From Mucilaginibacter paludis DSM 18603 (lineage in GTDB: Bacteria > Bacteroidota > Bacteroidia > Sphingobacteriales > Sphingobacteriaceae), in contig NZ_CM001403.1 of the NCBI RefSeq assembly GCF_000166195.2, positions 6,932,877 through 6,996,876 of the forward strand: DNA of 64,000 nt. The letters run 5' to 3'. A program made the translations under genes and the position numbers. Below, piece after piece: positions 1 through 8,338 of this stretch. Numbering within the stretch: the first letter of the stretch is position 1; the number at the start of each line of letters is the position of its first letter. The notes below the pieces were generated by a model that saw only the letters and a program-made list of their open reading frames with translations, did no database searches and was not told where the DNA came from.

Positions 1-85
1 GCTCGAATAATGACTGCAATTTTGCAGTTCCGATTCTTGCTCTAAAAAAATTTTATCCCTTTTTTTTCTAAAGTTGACGGCTATG
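1..85 (-). mobile_element. IS4-family element, end only (cut by window edge)
   Basis: Bases 1-85 are an exact reverse complement of 31421-31505, the left end of the complete IS4-family copy at 31421-32946. The transposase would start with TTG at position 19 on the minus strand and run out of the window. The outer boundary is CATAGCCGTCAAC at 73-85, followed by the palindromic word CTCTCAAGAG at 86-95, the same word that borders the other copy. The identity to the second copy is seen directly; that the element is complete beyond the edge is inferred. Confidence 0.85.
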
Positions 86-204
86 CTCTCAAGAGGGGAG
101 CTTTTTATTTCGTTAAAAAAAAGGGAATAAAAATTCTGCAACCCCCGCCCTTGGCAGTCTGGGGGCGCAGAATATGATGGATGAAGCCAGTTAAATACTG
201 TATG

Positions 205-296
205 CCGCGTTAGCGATTGCAGTGGAAAGCCCGCAATGCAGCGCAGCGAAATGAGGACTTGTAACGGAAAGCGCGGCACGGAGGGAAACGCCCCTT
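205..296. repeat. Dispersed intergenic repeat, family B (diverged copy)
   Basis: The segment starts GCGTTAGCGATTGCAGTG and ends GGAGGGAAACGCCCC. It aligns with better-conserved copies at 20838-20920, 34665-34747 and 53766-53852, which share GCGTTAACGAT at one end and GGCAACGCCC at the other. Only intergenic copies are seen. Its role is unknown. Confidence 0.6.
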
Positions 297-476
297 GCTG
301 GTTATTGGTTATTAGTTATTAGGTTATTGAGTTATTGGTTATTGGGTTATTGAGTTGGTTAACTATATGATGCATAGTGGAAGGTGTGACTTGGCGCATA
401 GATTAGCCTTACGCCAATAACCCAATAACCCAGTAACCCAATAACCAGTAACTCAATAACCCAATAACCAATAACT
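297..476. repeat. Inverted array of GGTTATTG-type micro-repeats
   Basis: The left part (about 300-360) is made of repeated words such as GGTTATTGGGTTATTGAG; the right part (about 412-475) is made of the inverse words (CCAATAACCCAATAACC). A roughly 50-base unique spacer lies between. The two arms could fold into a long imperfect hairpin that ends on the ackA stop codon. A second array of the same design lies at 20925-21132. Confidence 0.75.
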
Positions 477-1687
477 CAGCAACAAACCACGTTCTGCATC
501 AGTTCGACGCATTGGTTGCTGATTTCGAGCTCTTCGTTGGTGGGGATCACCAGGATTTTGACGCGCGAATCGGCGGTGTTGATTTCGTGGGTGGTTGACC
601 GGCGGATCTCGTTTTCGGCCTCATCTAAGCGGATGCCCAGGTAGTCCATATCGTGGCATACCATTTGGCGTACCAGGGCGGCGTTTTCGCCAACGCCGGC
701 GGTAAATACAATGGCGTCGAGGCCGTTAAGTACGGCTGTGTAGGCTCCTATGTATTTTTTGATGCGGTAGGCATACATATCGTAAGCCAGGCGGGCGTTG
801 GTATCGCCGCTGTCCATCAGGGCTTTAATGTCGCGCATGTCGCTGCAGCCGGTTAGGCCGAGCATGCCGCTTTGTTTGTTGAGCAGGTTGCTGAGCTGAT
901 CGCCATCGCAGCCGGTGTTTTGCATCAGGAAGGTGAGTACTGAGGGGTCGATATCGCCGCAGCGGGTGCCCATAATGAGGCCGTCGAGCGGGGTGAGGCC
1001 CATGCTGGTGTCAATACATTTTCCGTCTTTCACGGCCGACATACTGCAGCCGTTGCCCAGGTGGATGGTGATGATTTTGGCGTCGGGCTTGTTTAAATAT
1101 TGGGCGGCCTGGCCGCTTACATACTGGTGGCTGATGCCGTGGAAGCCGTACACGCGGATGCCGTAATCGTCGTAATAACTTTGTGGTATGGCGTAGCGGT
1201 AAGCCTTTTCGGGCAGGGTTTGGTGGAAAGCGGTATCAAAAACGGCAATGTGTACTGCCTTGGCAAACAGCTTTTGCGCTATCTGGATGCCTTGATAGTG
1301 GCCCGGGTTATGGAGCGGTGCCAGCGGGAAGATGCGTTTAATTTCTTCTTTTACGGCATCGGTAATGATGGTTGGCTGGGATAGGTGTTCGCCGCCGTGT
1401 ACAATGCGGTGGCCCACGGCCTCAATTTCGTCGGGGTTTTGTATTACGCCTATGGCGGCATCGGTTAATAGTTTTTCAATTTCGAGCATGCCGGCTTCGT
1501 GGTCGGCCAGGTAAAGGGATAGTTGCACGGTTTGCTCGGCGCCGTTTACATTTACCTTGTGGATAATGGCGGCTGTGGGCTGGCCAATGCGCTCAACCAG
1601 GCCGGTACAAACGGGCTGCACGGATGGCATTTTAAAAAACTGGTATTTGATGGAGCTGCTGCCGCTGTTTACTACAAATATATTCAT
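476..1687 (-). CDS. ackA: Acetate kinase
   Basis: Converts acetyl phosphate and ADP to acetate and ATP, and the reverse, in the cytoplasm. The 403-aa length is normal for the family. The protein begins with the phosphate-binding loop NSGSSSIKY (residues 7-15) and has the conserved GHRIVHGG (92-99, with the active-site Arg94), FDTAFH (150-155, catalytic Asp151), FHGISH (182-187) and HLGNG (209-213), matching the family's active site. The ATG lies inside the end of pta (4-base overlap), so the two are co-transcribed and probably translationally coupled. The stop codon abuts an inverted micro-repeat array that may act as a transcript end. Confidence 0.98.
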   Translation of the reverse strand: MNIFVVNSGSSSIKYQFFKMPSVQPVCTGLVERIGQPTAAIIHKVNVNGAEQTVQLSLYLADHEAGMLEIEKLLTDAAIGVIQNPDEIEAVGHRIVHGGEHLSQPTIITDAVKEEIKRIFPLAPLHNPGHYQGIQIAQKLFAKAVHIAVFDTAFHQTLPEKAYRYAIPQSYYDDYGIRVYGFHGISHQYVSGQAAQYLNKPDAKIITIHLGNGCSMSAVKDGKCIDTSMGLTPLDGLIMGTRCGDIDPSVLTFLMQNTGCDGDQLSNLLNKQSGMLGLTGCSDMRDIKALMDSGDTNARLAYDMYAYRIKKYIGAYTAVLNGLDAIVFTAGVGENAALVRQMVCHDMDYLGIRLDEAENEIRRSTTHEINTADSRVKILVIPTNEELEISNQCVELMQNVVCC

Positions 1688-3813
1688 GAGGCTAAGGGTG
1701 CTAAGGTGGATGCTGGTTGATTGGCTTGCTGGCTTTGGATGGCGGTGATGATGACGGTGTTAAAAATATCATCAACGGTGCAGCCGCGGCTTAAATCGTT
1801 TACGGGTTTGTTAAGGCCCTGCAACATGGGGCCGATGGCCAGGGCGCCGGTTTCGCGCTGTACGGCCTTGTAGGTGTTGTTGCCGGTATTTAAATCGGGA
1901 AAAATTAATACGCTGGCCTGGCCGGCAACGGTGGATAGCGGCATTTTTTGCTTGCCCACGGTAGGGTCAACGGCGGCATCGTATTGGATGGGGCCTTCTA
2001 CCTTCAGGTCGGGCCGTTTGGCTTTGACGATGTTGGTAGCGTTGCGCACCTTATCTACATCTTCGCCCACGCCGGATGTGCCCGACGAGTAGGATAGCAT
2101 GGCCACGCGTGGCTCAATGCCAAAGCTTTTGCTGGTATCGGCCGATAGGATGGCAATTTCGGCAAGCTCCTCGGCAGTGGGGTTGGGGTTAACGGCGCAA
2201 TCGCCAAATACGCAAACCCTATCCTCAAGGCACATAAAAAATACGGATGATACGATGGCTGTGCCGGGTTTGGTTTTAATAAACTGCATAGCCGGCCTGA
2301 TGGTGTGCTGGGTGGTATGGGCCGCGCCGGATACCATGCCATCGGCATCGCCCTTGTACACCATCATGGTGCCGAAGTAGGATACGTCGGTCATTAAATC
2401 GCGTGCGGTTTCGAGGGTTACGCCCTTGGCCTTGCGCAGCTCAAACAGGGTTTGGGCGTAGCTGTCAAAAAGCTCACTGGTGGCCGGGTCGATAATTTTA
2501 ATTTTGCTTAAGTCGAGCTTAAGGCCCAGGCGTTTAACGGCATCGGCCACTTCGCTGGTTTTGCCCAGCAGCACAATGTTGGCGGCTTGCTGATCAATTA
2601 AGCGGGCGGCGGCTTTAAGTATACGGTCGTCGTTACCTTCGGGCAGTACGATGGTTTTGATTTGGCGTTTGGCCCAGGTTAGCAGTTGGTACTGAAACAT
2701 GTGGCTCGTCATGCTGTTGCTTTGGTAGGTTAGTATGCTGGCATCAAGCGCGGGAGCGTTAACAAACTTGTTAAAGGTATCGATAGCCAATAGTATTTTT
2801 TTACTGTTATCGGGCGTAATGCGGGCCTTTAGGGCGCCAATTTGCGTGGTAGAATGGAAGGTGCCGCTATTAACCGACATAATGGGCACCACATTGTTTA
2901 GCCCCTCAATGAGCCGCATAATAGGCTCTTCGGGTTGTGTGCCCGCGGTGAGCACAATGCCTGCCACCTTGGGGTAACTGGATGATAAGTTGGCCTGTAA
3001 GGAGCCGAGGATGATGTCCCCCCGGTCGCCCGGGGTTACAATCAGCACATTATCTTTAATATGGTTTAAAAAGTTGGGCAGCATCATGGCGCCGGTAACA
3101 AAGTTATCAACCTGGTTGGCCATGTAATCTTCGCCGAAAAGCATTTTGCCGCCCAGGGCTTCGGCTATATCTTTAATGGTAGGGTTTTTAAGCGAAATAT
3201 CGGTTGGGATAACCGACAGGATGGTGTCCGCAGGCAACTGCCCGGCCAGCAGGGCCTGGATAATTTCGACCTGATCGGCCTGTACCTTATTGGCTATGAG
3301 GCCCAGTACCTGTACATCGTGTTCTTCAAAGTTGTGTAAAAAGCTCAGGCACTCGTTGATGATCTGGGCGCTGGTTTTATCCTCGCCGGATACTACCAGT
3401 ATGGCGGGGCAGCCTAAGTTTTTGGCAATCAGCAGGTTTAAATCAAACTCAAAGGCGGTGCCATCGCCAATGTAATCGCTGCCCTCTAAAACGGTAAAAT
3501 CATATTGCTCTTCGAGCCGTTTAAATTTGCTGATGATGGTATCGATCATCTGGCCCTGGTTTTCGCTTTCCAGGTATTGCATGGCTTCCTGGCGGGTAAA
3601 GGCGTAGGCATCCTCAAACTTAATGGGCAGTTTAAAATGCTCCAGTATGGTTTGGATGTGTACGTCGTTTTTTTCGGCGGGCGAGGTATTAATAACCGGT
3701 TTAAAGTAACCCACCCTTTGTGTTTTGCACAACAGCATGTTTACCAGCCCTATAGTAATTACAGATTTTCCGCTGCAGGGCCCGGCCGAAGCCACAAAAA
3801 TAGTTTTAGCCAT
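1684..3813 (-). CDS. pta: Phosphate acetyltransferase (long, three-domain type)
   Basis: Exchanges CoA and phosphate on acetyl groups, supplying acetyl phosphate to AckA. At 709 aa it is the long type. It has an N-terminal P-loop dethiobiotin-synthetase-like domain (FVASAGPCSGKSVIT, residues 6-20), a central DRTGG-like domain (about 215-330) and the C-terminal catalytic phosphotransacetylase domain from about residue 380, which contains LPEGNDDRI and ends in the conserved VQRETGALAIGPMLQGLNKP region (first and last parts read from the sequence). It overlaps ackA by 4 bases and the upstream 140-aa gene by 8 bases, so all three form one operon. Confidence 0.97.
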   Translation of the reverse strand: MAKTIFVASAGPCSGKSVITIGLVNMLLCKTQRVGYFKPVINTSPAEKNDVHIQTILEHFKLPIKFEDAYAFTRQEAMQYLESENQGQMIDTIISKFKRLEEQYDFTVLEGSDYIGDGTAFEFDLNLLIAKNLGCPAILVVSGEDKTSAQIINECLSFLHNFEEHDVQVLGLIANKVQADQVEIIQALLAGQLPADTILSVIPTDISLKNPTIKDIAEALGGKMLFGEDYMANQVDNFVTGAMMLPNFLNHIKDNVLIVTPGDRGDIILGSLQANLSSSYPKVAGIVLTAGTQPEEPIMRLIEGLNNVVPIMSVNSGTFHSTTQIGALKARITPDNSKKILLAIDTFNKFVNAPALDASILTYQSNSMTSHMFQYQLLTWAKRQIKTIVLPEGNDDRILKAAARLIDQQAANIVLLGKTSEVADAVKRLGLKLDLSKIKIIDPATSELFDSYAQTLFELRKAKGVTLETARDLMTDVSYFGTMMVYKGDADGMVSGAAHTTQHTIRPAMQFIKTKPGTAIVSSVFFMCLEDRVCVFGDCAVNPNPTAEELAEIAILSADTSKSFGIEPRVAMLSYSSGTSGVGEDVDKVRNATNIVKAKRPDLKVEGPIQYDAAVDPTVGKQKMPLSTVAGQASVLIFPDLNTGNNTYKAVQRETGALAIGPMLQGLNKPVNDLSRGCTVDDIFNTVIITAIQSQQANQPASTLAPLAS

Positions 3814-4228
3814 TTTCTTGAATATTTAAGTCAGTATCGTTGTATTTAGTTTGTAGCCTGCTGCACTCAAAAATGGAATTTTTAACCAGGTGGCAATTCA
3901 CCAGGGCATCATCGAGCCGCAGCTTAAGGCTGGCGTAATTTTCAATCAAATATAAGTTAAAACCCTGTTGTGTTTGCATAATTAAAGGCTCCAGATGATG
4001 CAAATAATTCAGCATATCTTTTTTTAAACCGGTATAAGCCGTTTCAATGTCCAGCAACTTTTCTAACTCGCGGGCGCGGGTAGTTTTTACTAAAAGTTTG
4101 GCCGTTAACTTTTTTAGGAAATCAATTTCGCCCTCTAAAAAGTCAAGGTCGGTTATCCATTGTTTGCTGATCAGGTAAAGCTCCTGCAGCTCGGTATTCA
4201 GTTCGCGGTCCTCAATTGCGGTAGTCAT
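3806..4228 (-). CDS. Hypothetical helical protein, first gene of the pta-ackA operon
   Basis: A 140-aa protein rich in Leu, Lys and Glu with no signal peptide and no membrane segment. The whole length looks alpha-helical and coiled-coil forming, for example the stretches around residues 40-60 and 80-125. It overlaps pta by 8 bases, so it is the promoter-proximal gene of the operon. I do not recognise a family. The tight overlap suggests co-regulation with acetate metabolism and nothing more specific. Confidence 0.75.
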   Translation of the reverse strand: MTTAIEDRELNTELQELYLISKQWITDLDFLEGEIDFLKKLTAKLLVKTTRARELEKLLDIETAYTGLKKDMLNYLHHLEPLIMQTQQGFNLYLIENYASLKLRLDDALVNCHLVKNSIFECSRLQTKYNDTDLNIQENG

Positions 4229-4333
4229 GTCTTTCAGATTTGATAGTCCAAAATTGCCGCAATTAGGGCGTTGGATTATTGATTAGTATCAGAAAGAGAA
4301 GTGATGTTGGTCAGGTTTTTGGGAGGGGGGGAG

Positions 4334-4612
4334 GTGTGTAGTCCATGGTCGATGGTCCATAGTCCATGGAATAAAAAAGGCTATTGCATTTTTACTTTAG
4401 ATCATGGACAAAAAGAACAATCAAAAAAAGTCCATGGTCGATGGTCCATAGTCCATGGAATAAAATAGGTCTTTGCATTTTTACTTTAGAATGGACTAAA
4501 AGAAACTGTATTCAAAACCATGGACCATTGACTATGGACCATGGACTAAAAGAACCATGGACCATCGACTATGGACCATGGACTAAAAGAAGCCATGGAC
4601 TAAAAAAACTAA
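4334..4612. repeat. Inverted array of CCATGG-containing micro-repeats
   Basis: Two forward blocks containing GTCCATGGTCGATGGTCC (about 4340-4370 and 4430-4460) are followed by inverse blocks (CCATGGACCATCGACTATGG; about 4518-4600). Each block is followed by AATAAAA or ACTAAAAG. The design, in which a short word is repeated and then repeated in inverse orientation, is the same as at 297-476, 20925-21132 and 58160-58466, but the word is different. An open frame read through this array is not a gene. Confidence 0.75.
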
Positions 4613-4617
4613 ACGGG

Positions 4618-4983
4618 TTACGAGAGCAGCCTGGCTTTTTGGGTGTTGTATTCTTCATCGGTAAGTACGCCGGCCTGGTTTAAATCGAACAGGCTTTTGA
4701 GTTGCTCGTGAACGGGTGGGCCTGCGGCAACCGGCGGAGCTGCATGGGGGGCGTTAACATAAATGCTGTTGGTAACCGATGGGCCGCGTTGGTTAAAGAA
4801 AATGGCGTTGTACAGGTCGACATCGCCGCCGAGCGAAAATATGTCGATAATCCAGCCGATGCCAAATATACCCGCGGTGAACAGATAGACGATGCCCATG
4901 CCGGTTTTGTTGAGATAGAATTTATGGGCGCCAAAAACGCCAAGAAAAAACCATAAAATGTAAGCGGTTGATTTTGATTTCAT
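4618..4983 (-). CDS. TM2-domain membrane protein with SHOCT-like tail
   Basis: A 121-aa protein. Residues 6-50 match the TM2 pattern: a first membrane segment with WFFLGVFGAHKFYL, a short turn (NKTG), and a second membrane segment ending WIIDIF. Residues about 93-121 (LKSLFDLNQAGVLTDEEY...) fit a short C-terminal SHOCT-like motif, common in bacterial TM2 proteins. The ATG at 4983 begins a Lys-rich N-terminus just before the first membrane segment. The biochemical role of bacterial TM2 proteins is not established. Confidence 0.88.
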   Translation of the reverse strand: MKSKSTAYILWFFLGVFGAHKFYLNKTGMGIVYLFTAGIFGIGWIIDIFSLGGDVDLYNAIFFNQRGPSVTNSIYVNAPHAAPPVAAGPPVHEQLKSLFDLNQAGVLTDEEYNTQKARLLS

Positions 4984-5059
4984 TGTTTGTTAATTGTAAT
5001 TAATAGTTGGTTGTGATTCAAAGATATTATTTTTTATGAATTTTGGAAATAGGAAAATA

Positions 5060-5640
5060 CAAACCATCGTCATTGCGAGGAGGTACGACGAAGCAATCTC
5101 TAAGCTATACAGGGCGAATTGGCCTTTATAAAGATTGCTTTGTGCCTGCGGTGAAGTTTTACGTTTGATTTTGTGTACGCGGGAAGGTTAAGCATGGCTT
5201 AGAAACGCCTTCCTGCACCTTCCCGTGGGGAAGGAATCGCGCGGGGCCGCCGCTTTTTTTGATGGTGTGCAGGGACTTGTTTTTTAGTGTTTTATAAAAC
5301 TATGTCATCTCCGGAGGCAGATCTTCTGCGCATGCCAGATGGGCTGTATTGATTACAACGGAGTGCCTGGCGATGAGAGTTTTGACAACTTTTAAAAAGT
5401 TGTCAAAACTGGTTGGAGAAGGATGATATAGCGCATACTTATCGCTCGTAAAAGTTCCCTCGTACCTCGGGATGACAGGGTTTGGAGGCGTTGATGAGGA
5501 TATTTATCCGCGAAACTCTCAACTATGTCATTTCGACTGGAAGGAAAAACCTTTTGCATGCGACGGGTATGCTGGAGACTTGTCGCTCGTAAAAGTTACC
5601 TCGTACCTCGGGATGACACGGTGTGGGAGGCCTTGGTTAA
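5060..5640. repeat. Gene-free region made of dispersed repeats (families D and E)
   Basis: The region 4984-5650 has no credible gene. It contains CGTCATTGCGAGGAGG...AAGCAATCTC (5069-5102), a family E repeat also seen near 59090 and 59430-59575, and two copies of the family D unit ending CTCGTACCTCGGGATGACA (about 5290-5480 and 5525-5620), which recurs at 28.5, 43.8-44.5 and 62.5 kb. A near-perfect short inverted pair (ACAACTTTTAAAAAGTTGT) lies at 5388-5407 and recurs at 62559-62580. Confidence 0.7.
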
Positions 5641-5700
5641 CCCAAACCAGGGGAGTGTAAACTAAACTGTGTCAACTAAAAATAAACTTGTTATTGTTTA

Positions 5701-5749
5701 AGATGTTGAAATGTGGGAAACTCCTTCAGTTTCCCACATTTCAACATCT
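5701..5749. terminator. Perfect 22-bp hairpin overlapping the IS256 transposase stop
   Basis: Bases 5701-5722 (AGATGTTGAAATGTGGG...) are exactly complementary to 5728-5749, with a 5-base loop CCTTC. The stop codon of the transposase lies in the outer base pairs (5748-5750). On the minus strand T-rich sequence follows the stem. The structure probably ends the transposase transcript or blocks read-through in either direction. Confidence 0.75.
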
Positions 5750-6980
5750 ATCCGTTATTTAGGTGACCAGCTATCCTATCGCCAAACATAATGTAAAGTT
5801 GAGATAAAGTCAAACTCCAGTTGTGCATTGGCATTGTCCATTTCTCAGAGATATTCTGGACTACCAGATATACCAGCTTTAACAAGGCTGTATCTGATGT
5901 GAATGCGCCCTTTGTTTTAGTTACTTTGCGTACCTGGCGGTGAAAGCCCTCAACCGCGTTAGTTGTGTAGATCACTCTGCGAATGTGTGCATCATACTTA
6001 AAAAAAGTTGACAGGTTTTCCCAGTTATTGTACCACGACCCGACCGGAACCGGATACTTTTTAGCCCATTTTTCATCCAGGGAAATCAGATTTTCGTAGC
6101 CCTGTTCTTTATTAATGGCTTGGTAAACCGGCTTAAGATCAGCCATGAATTTCTTCTTGTCTTTCTCGGCAATATAGCGCAAGCTATTACGGATCTGATG
6201 AACAACGCAGGTCTGTATCTCCGTTTTTGGAAAGATGGCTGCTATGGCCTCGGGAAAGCCTTTTAAACCATCTATGCATGCAATTAGCATATCCTGCAAA
6301 CCACGGTTCTTTAGATCGGTCAAAACCGATAGCCAGAACTTAGCGCCTTCGCTTTCTGATAAATACATGCCTAACAGATCCTTTTGCCCACGAAGGGAAA
6401 CACCAAGAATATTGTAAACAGCCCTGGTAATTACGCCGTTGCCTTCACGTACTTTATAGTGCATACAGTCCAGGTATACAAATGCATAAACCGATTCCAG
6501 TGGCCGCTGCCGCCATTCGTTCATGGCTGGGATAACTTTGTCTGTAATAGAGGATAAGGTAGTTGCAGAGATATCCATTTGATATATTTCCATGATATGT
6601 TTGGAAATATCCCGTGTGCTCAGGCCAAGCCCATACAAGCCGATTACCTTCTCTTCCAGTTCTTCGGTTATAATCACTTGTCGCTTTGGTAACACTACAG
6701 GTTCAAAGCTGCCAGACCGGTCCCGGTTGCTTTGCAGATCAAATTCGCCCGAAAGGCTCTTAACTCGTTTCGTGATTTTACCATTAAGGCGATTGGATAA
6801 GCCTGCGGCTTTTTCTTCCTGTAGATGGGTTTCTAGCTCGCCCTCAAGCGCTGCTTCTAAAAAATGTTTCAGTAAAGGCGCAAAGATGCCCTTTTCTCCG
6901 TTAAGGGGTTTACCAGCGTACATCCCCTTGATCGCCTCTCGTTTGAAACTTTCAAAATCGAAATTGTTGTTTTTGTTCAT
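5748..6980 (-). CDS. IS256-family transposase
   Basis: A 410-aa Mutator/IS256-type DDE transposase, full length for the family. The catalytic residues can be placed: first Asp in VYLDCMHYKV, second Asp in ACIDGLKGFPEAI, and Glu in the conserved TTNAVEGFHRQVRKVTK region. It lies inside the element 5651-7045 and its stop codon is built into a perfect hairpin. It moves the element by a cut-out/copy process; no neighbour depends on it. Confidence 0.97.
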   Translation of the reverse strand: MNKNNNFDFESFKREAIKGMYAGKPLNGEKGIFAPLLKHFLEAALEGELETHLQEEKAAGLSNRLNGKITKRVKSLSGEFDLQSNRDRSGSFEPVVLPKRQVIITEELEEKVIGLYGLGLSTRDISKHIMEIYQMDISATTLSSITDKVIPAMNEWRQRPLESVYAFVYLDCMHYKVREGNGVITRAVYNILGVSLRGQKDLLGMYLSESEGAKFWLSVLTDLKNRGLQDMLIACIDGLKGFPEAIAAIFPKTEIQTCVVHQIRNSLRYIAEKDKKKFMADLKPVYQAINKEQGYENLISLDEKWAKKYPVPVGSWYNNWENLSTFFKYDAHIRRVIYTTNAVEGFHRQVRKVTKTKGAFTSDTALLKLVYLVVQNISEKWTMPMHNWSLTLSQLYIMFGDRIAGHLNNG

Positions 6981-7056
6981 TCTACTATGTCTAAGTTAAA
7001 AATTCTATCCAAATTTTTAACTGACACAGTTCATTTTACAGTCTCCAAACCAGTGG

Positions 7057-7602
7057 TTAGTATTTTCTAACCATTAGTAGTTGCTCTTTGTATACCAAGC
7101 CATAGCCTTCGTCGCTTGTTGCATAGTCTTTTCCTGAGCCTCTTTCAACTTCAAACTCTCGGCTATTTTGGCTGCCCGCAACTGCAAGGTTATCCAAATC
7201 GTTAAATGAGCCATCAGGGCTATTGTTACACCAAAATAATCCATTAATGCCAATAAAATCATAACTGCCAATACGAATGTCTTTTTGATTCATGATGGCC
7301 TGGGTTATTTTAAAGATCGTTTTTAATTGCGCAGTGGTAGAAAGACGCCAGCCTTGTTTTAAATTGTAAATACTGTCAATTTTAAATTTGGCTTTAGGCC
7401 AGTTATACTCAATGCTATTAAAGTAGTCCAAACTTTGAATTTCTCCATCAGATGTTCTGGTTGTCAATTTTTCATGTTTGCCTACATACATAATTTCGTA
7501 CCCGTGGCCAGGGATTGTATCAACCCTTGCTATTTGCTGTTTTACCTGGGCTCTTAATAACGATGGTAAAATAAGCAGGGCAATTAATAATAATCTTTTC
7601 AT
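7057..7602 (-). CDS. Hypothetical exported protein
   Basis: The start chosen is the ATG at 7602 (MKRLLLIALLILPSLLRAQ), which begins directly with a typical signal peptide ending AQ; an upstream in-frame start at 7623 would only add seven residues. The mature part, about 160 aa, has no recognised domain; a DIRIGSYDFIGINGLFW stretch and a polar C-terminus are seen. The IS256 element inserted only a few bases beyond the stop codon, so the gene itself is intact. Confidence 0.7.
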   Translation of the reverse strand: MKRLLLIALLILPSLLRAQVKQQIARVDTIPGHGYEIMYVGKHEKLTTRTSDGEIQSLDYFNSIEYNWPKAKFKIDSIYNLKQGWRLSTTAQLKTIFKITQAIMNQKDIRIGSYDFIGINGLFWCNNSPDGSFNDLDNLAVAGSQNSREFEVERGSGKDYATSDEGYGLVYKEQLLMVRKY

Positions 7603-7714
7603 TTGGTTGATTAAAAAAAACAAATATATTATTTTTTATAACATAACAGTTTTAACAAAGTAATTGTAGCACACATCTCCATTATCATTTGCCGATGTCA
7701 TCATATTTGTATAT

Positions 7715-8338
7715 ATGAGCGATCAAATCATCATTCCAACAACTCAAATTGCGCTTGGAATTAAAAGTGCTGAATTTTTGACACGGCGTATGATAATGCA
7801 GAAAATAACGCCTTTTGAGTCGCAGCAGGAGGGCTTTAACACAGGTACAGGCAAAGGTTTTGATAAGCCGTTAACGACCCGATCCTCATTAGGTACCCCT
7901 GTGTTTGTAGATCTGACATTTAAAGAAGGCGATTACACCAATGAGATTGGCAGCCAAATTACTTTTAATTTACTTAAATTTGACACCATCCTCATCTCCA
8001 TCAATCAATCCAAAAATATCGTAAAAACACAAATTCAAGGCCGCAGCGGTACCATTAAAGAATATATCGGTATGGGCGATTATGCAATTACAATTAACGG
8101 AATCATCCCTGGCACCAATGGCCGGTATCCGCTCCAAGATGTTGAACATCTCAAAACCATTCTTGTTTCCCCAAACGCTTTAACTGTTACAAGTTCTTAT
8201 CTGCAAATGTTCGATATCAATTCCATCGTTGTCGACAGTTTCGACATTAAACAGCAAGAAGGCGGTTATTCATACCAACCCTTCACCATTAACGCCAGTT
8301 CCGACAAGCCCATTATCGCTAACGTAAGCTCTAAGTAA
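7715..8338 (+). CDS. DUF6046-type phage baseplate/tail protein
   Basis: A 207-aa protein resembling the DUF6046 family found next to baseplate hub genes in Bacteroidota contractile phages. The sequence is beta-rich, with a central TQIQGRSGTIKEYIGMGDY stretch and ITINGIIPG. The stop codon overlaps the ATG of the hub gene by one base (TAATG), so the two are coupled. In related phages this gene sits right after the tape measure, but here it is the first gene of the prophage block. A role at the junction of tube and baseplate is inferred. Confidence 0.8.
   Translation: MSDQIIIPTTQIALGIKSAEFLTRRMIMQKITPFESQQEGFNTGTGKGFDKPLTTRSSLGTPVFVDLTFKEGDYTNEIGSQITFNLLKFDTILISINQSKNIVKTQIQGRSGTIKEYIGMGDYAITINGIIPGTNGRYPLQDVEHLKTILVSPNALTVTSSYLQMFDINSIVVDSFDIKQQEGGYSYQPFTINASSDKPIIANVSSK

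Larger units (their letters stand above)
5651..7045 (-). mobile_element. IS256-family insertion sequence, complete
   Basis: A 1395-bp element. The terminal inverted repeats of about 30 bp read GGGAGTGTAAAC... on the left and, inverted, GAGACTGTAAAA... on the right; both continue into ACTGTGTCA and TAAAAAT. The element is bordered by an 8-bp direct repeat CAAACCAG at 5643-5650 and 7046-7053, the target duplication size expected for this family. It carries one intact transposase gene, and it landed four bases past the stop codon of the gene ending at 7057. The intact ends and gene suggest it may still be active. Confidence 0.92.

Noticed and set aside
297..476. CRISPR-like array
   Set aside because: The repeated words are 7-10 bases, have no unique spacers of constant size and turn into inverse orientation; no cas gene is near.
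5472..5660. 62-codon plus-strand open frame
   Set aside because: It is read through family D repeat sequence (CTCGTACCTCGGGATGACA) and shows no start context or protein-like composition.
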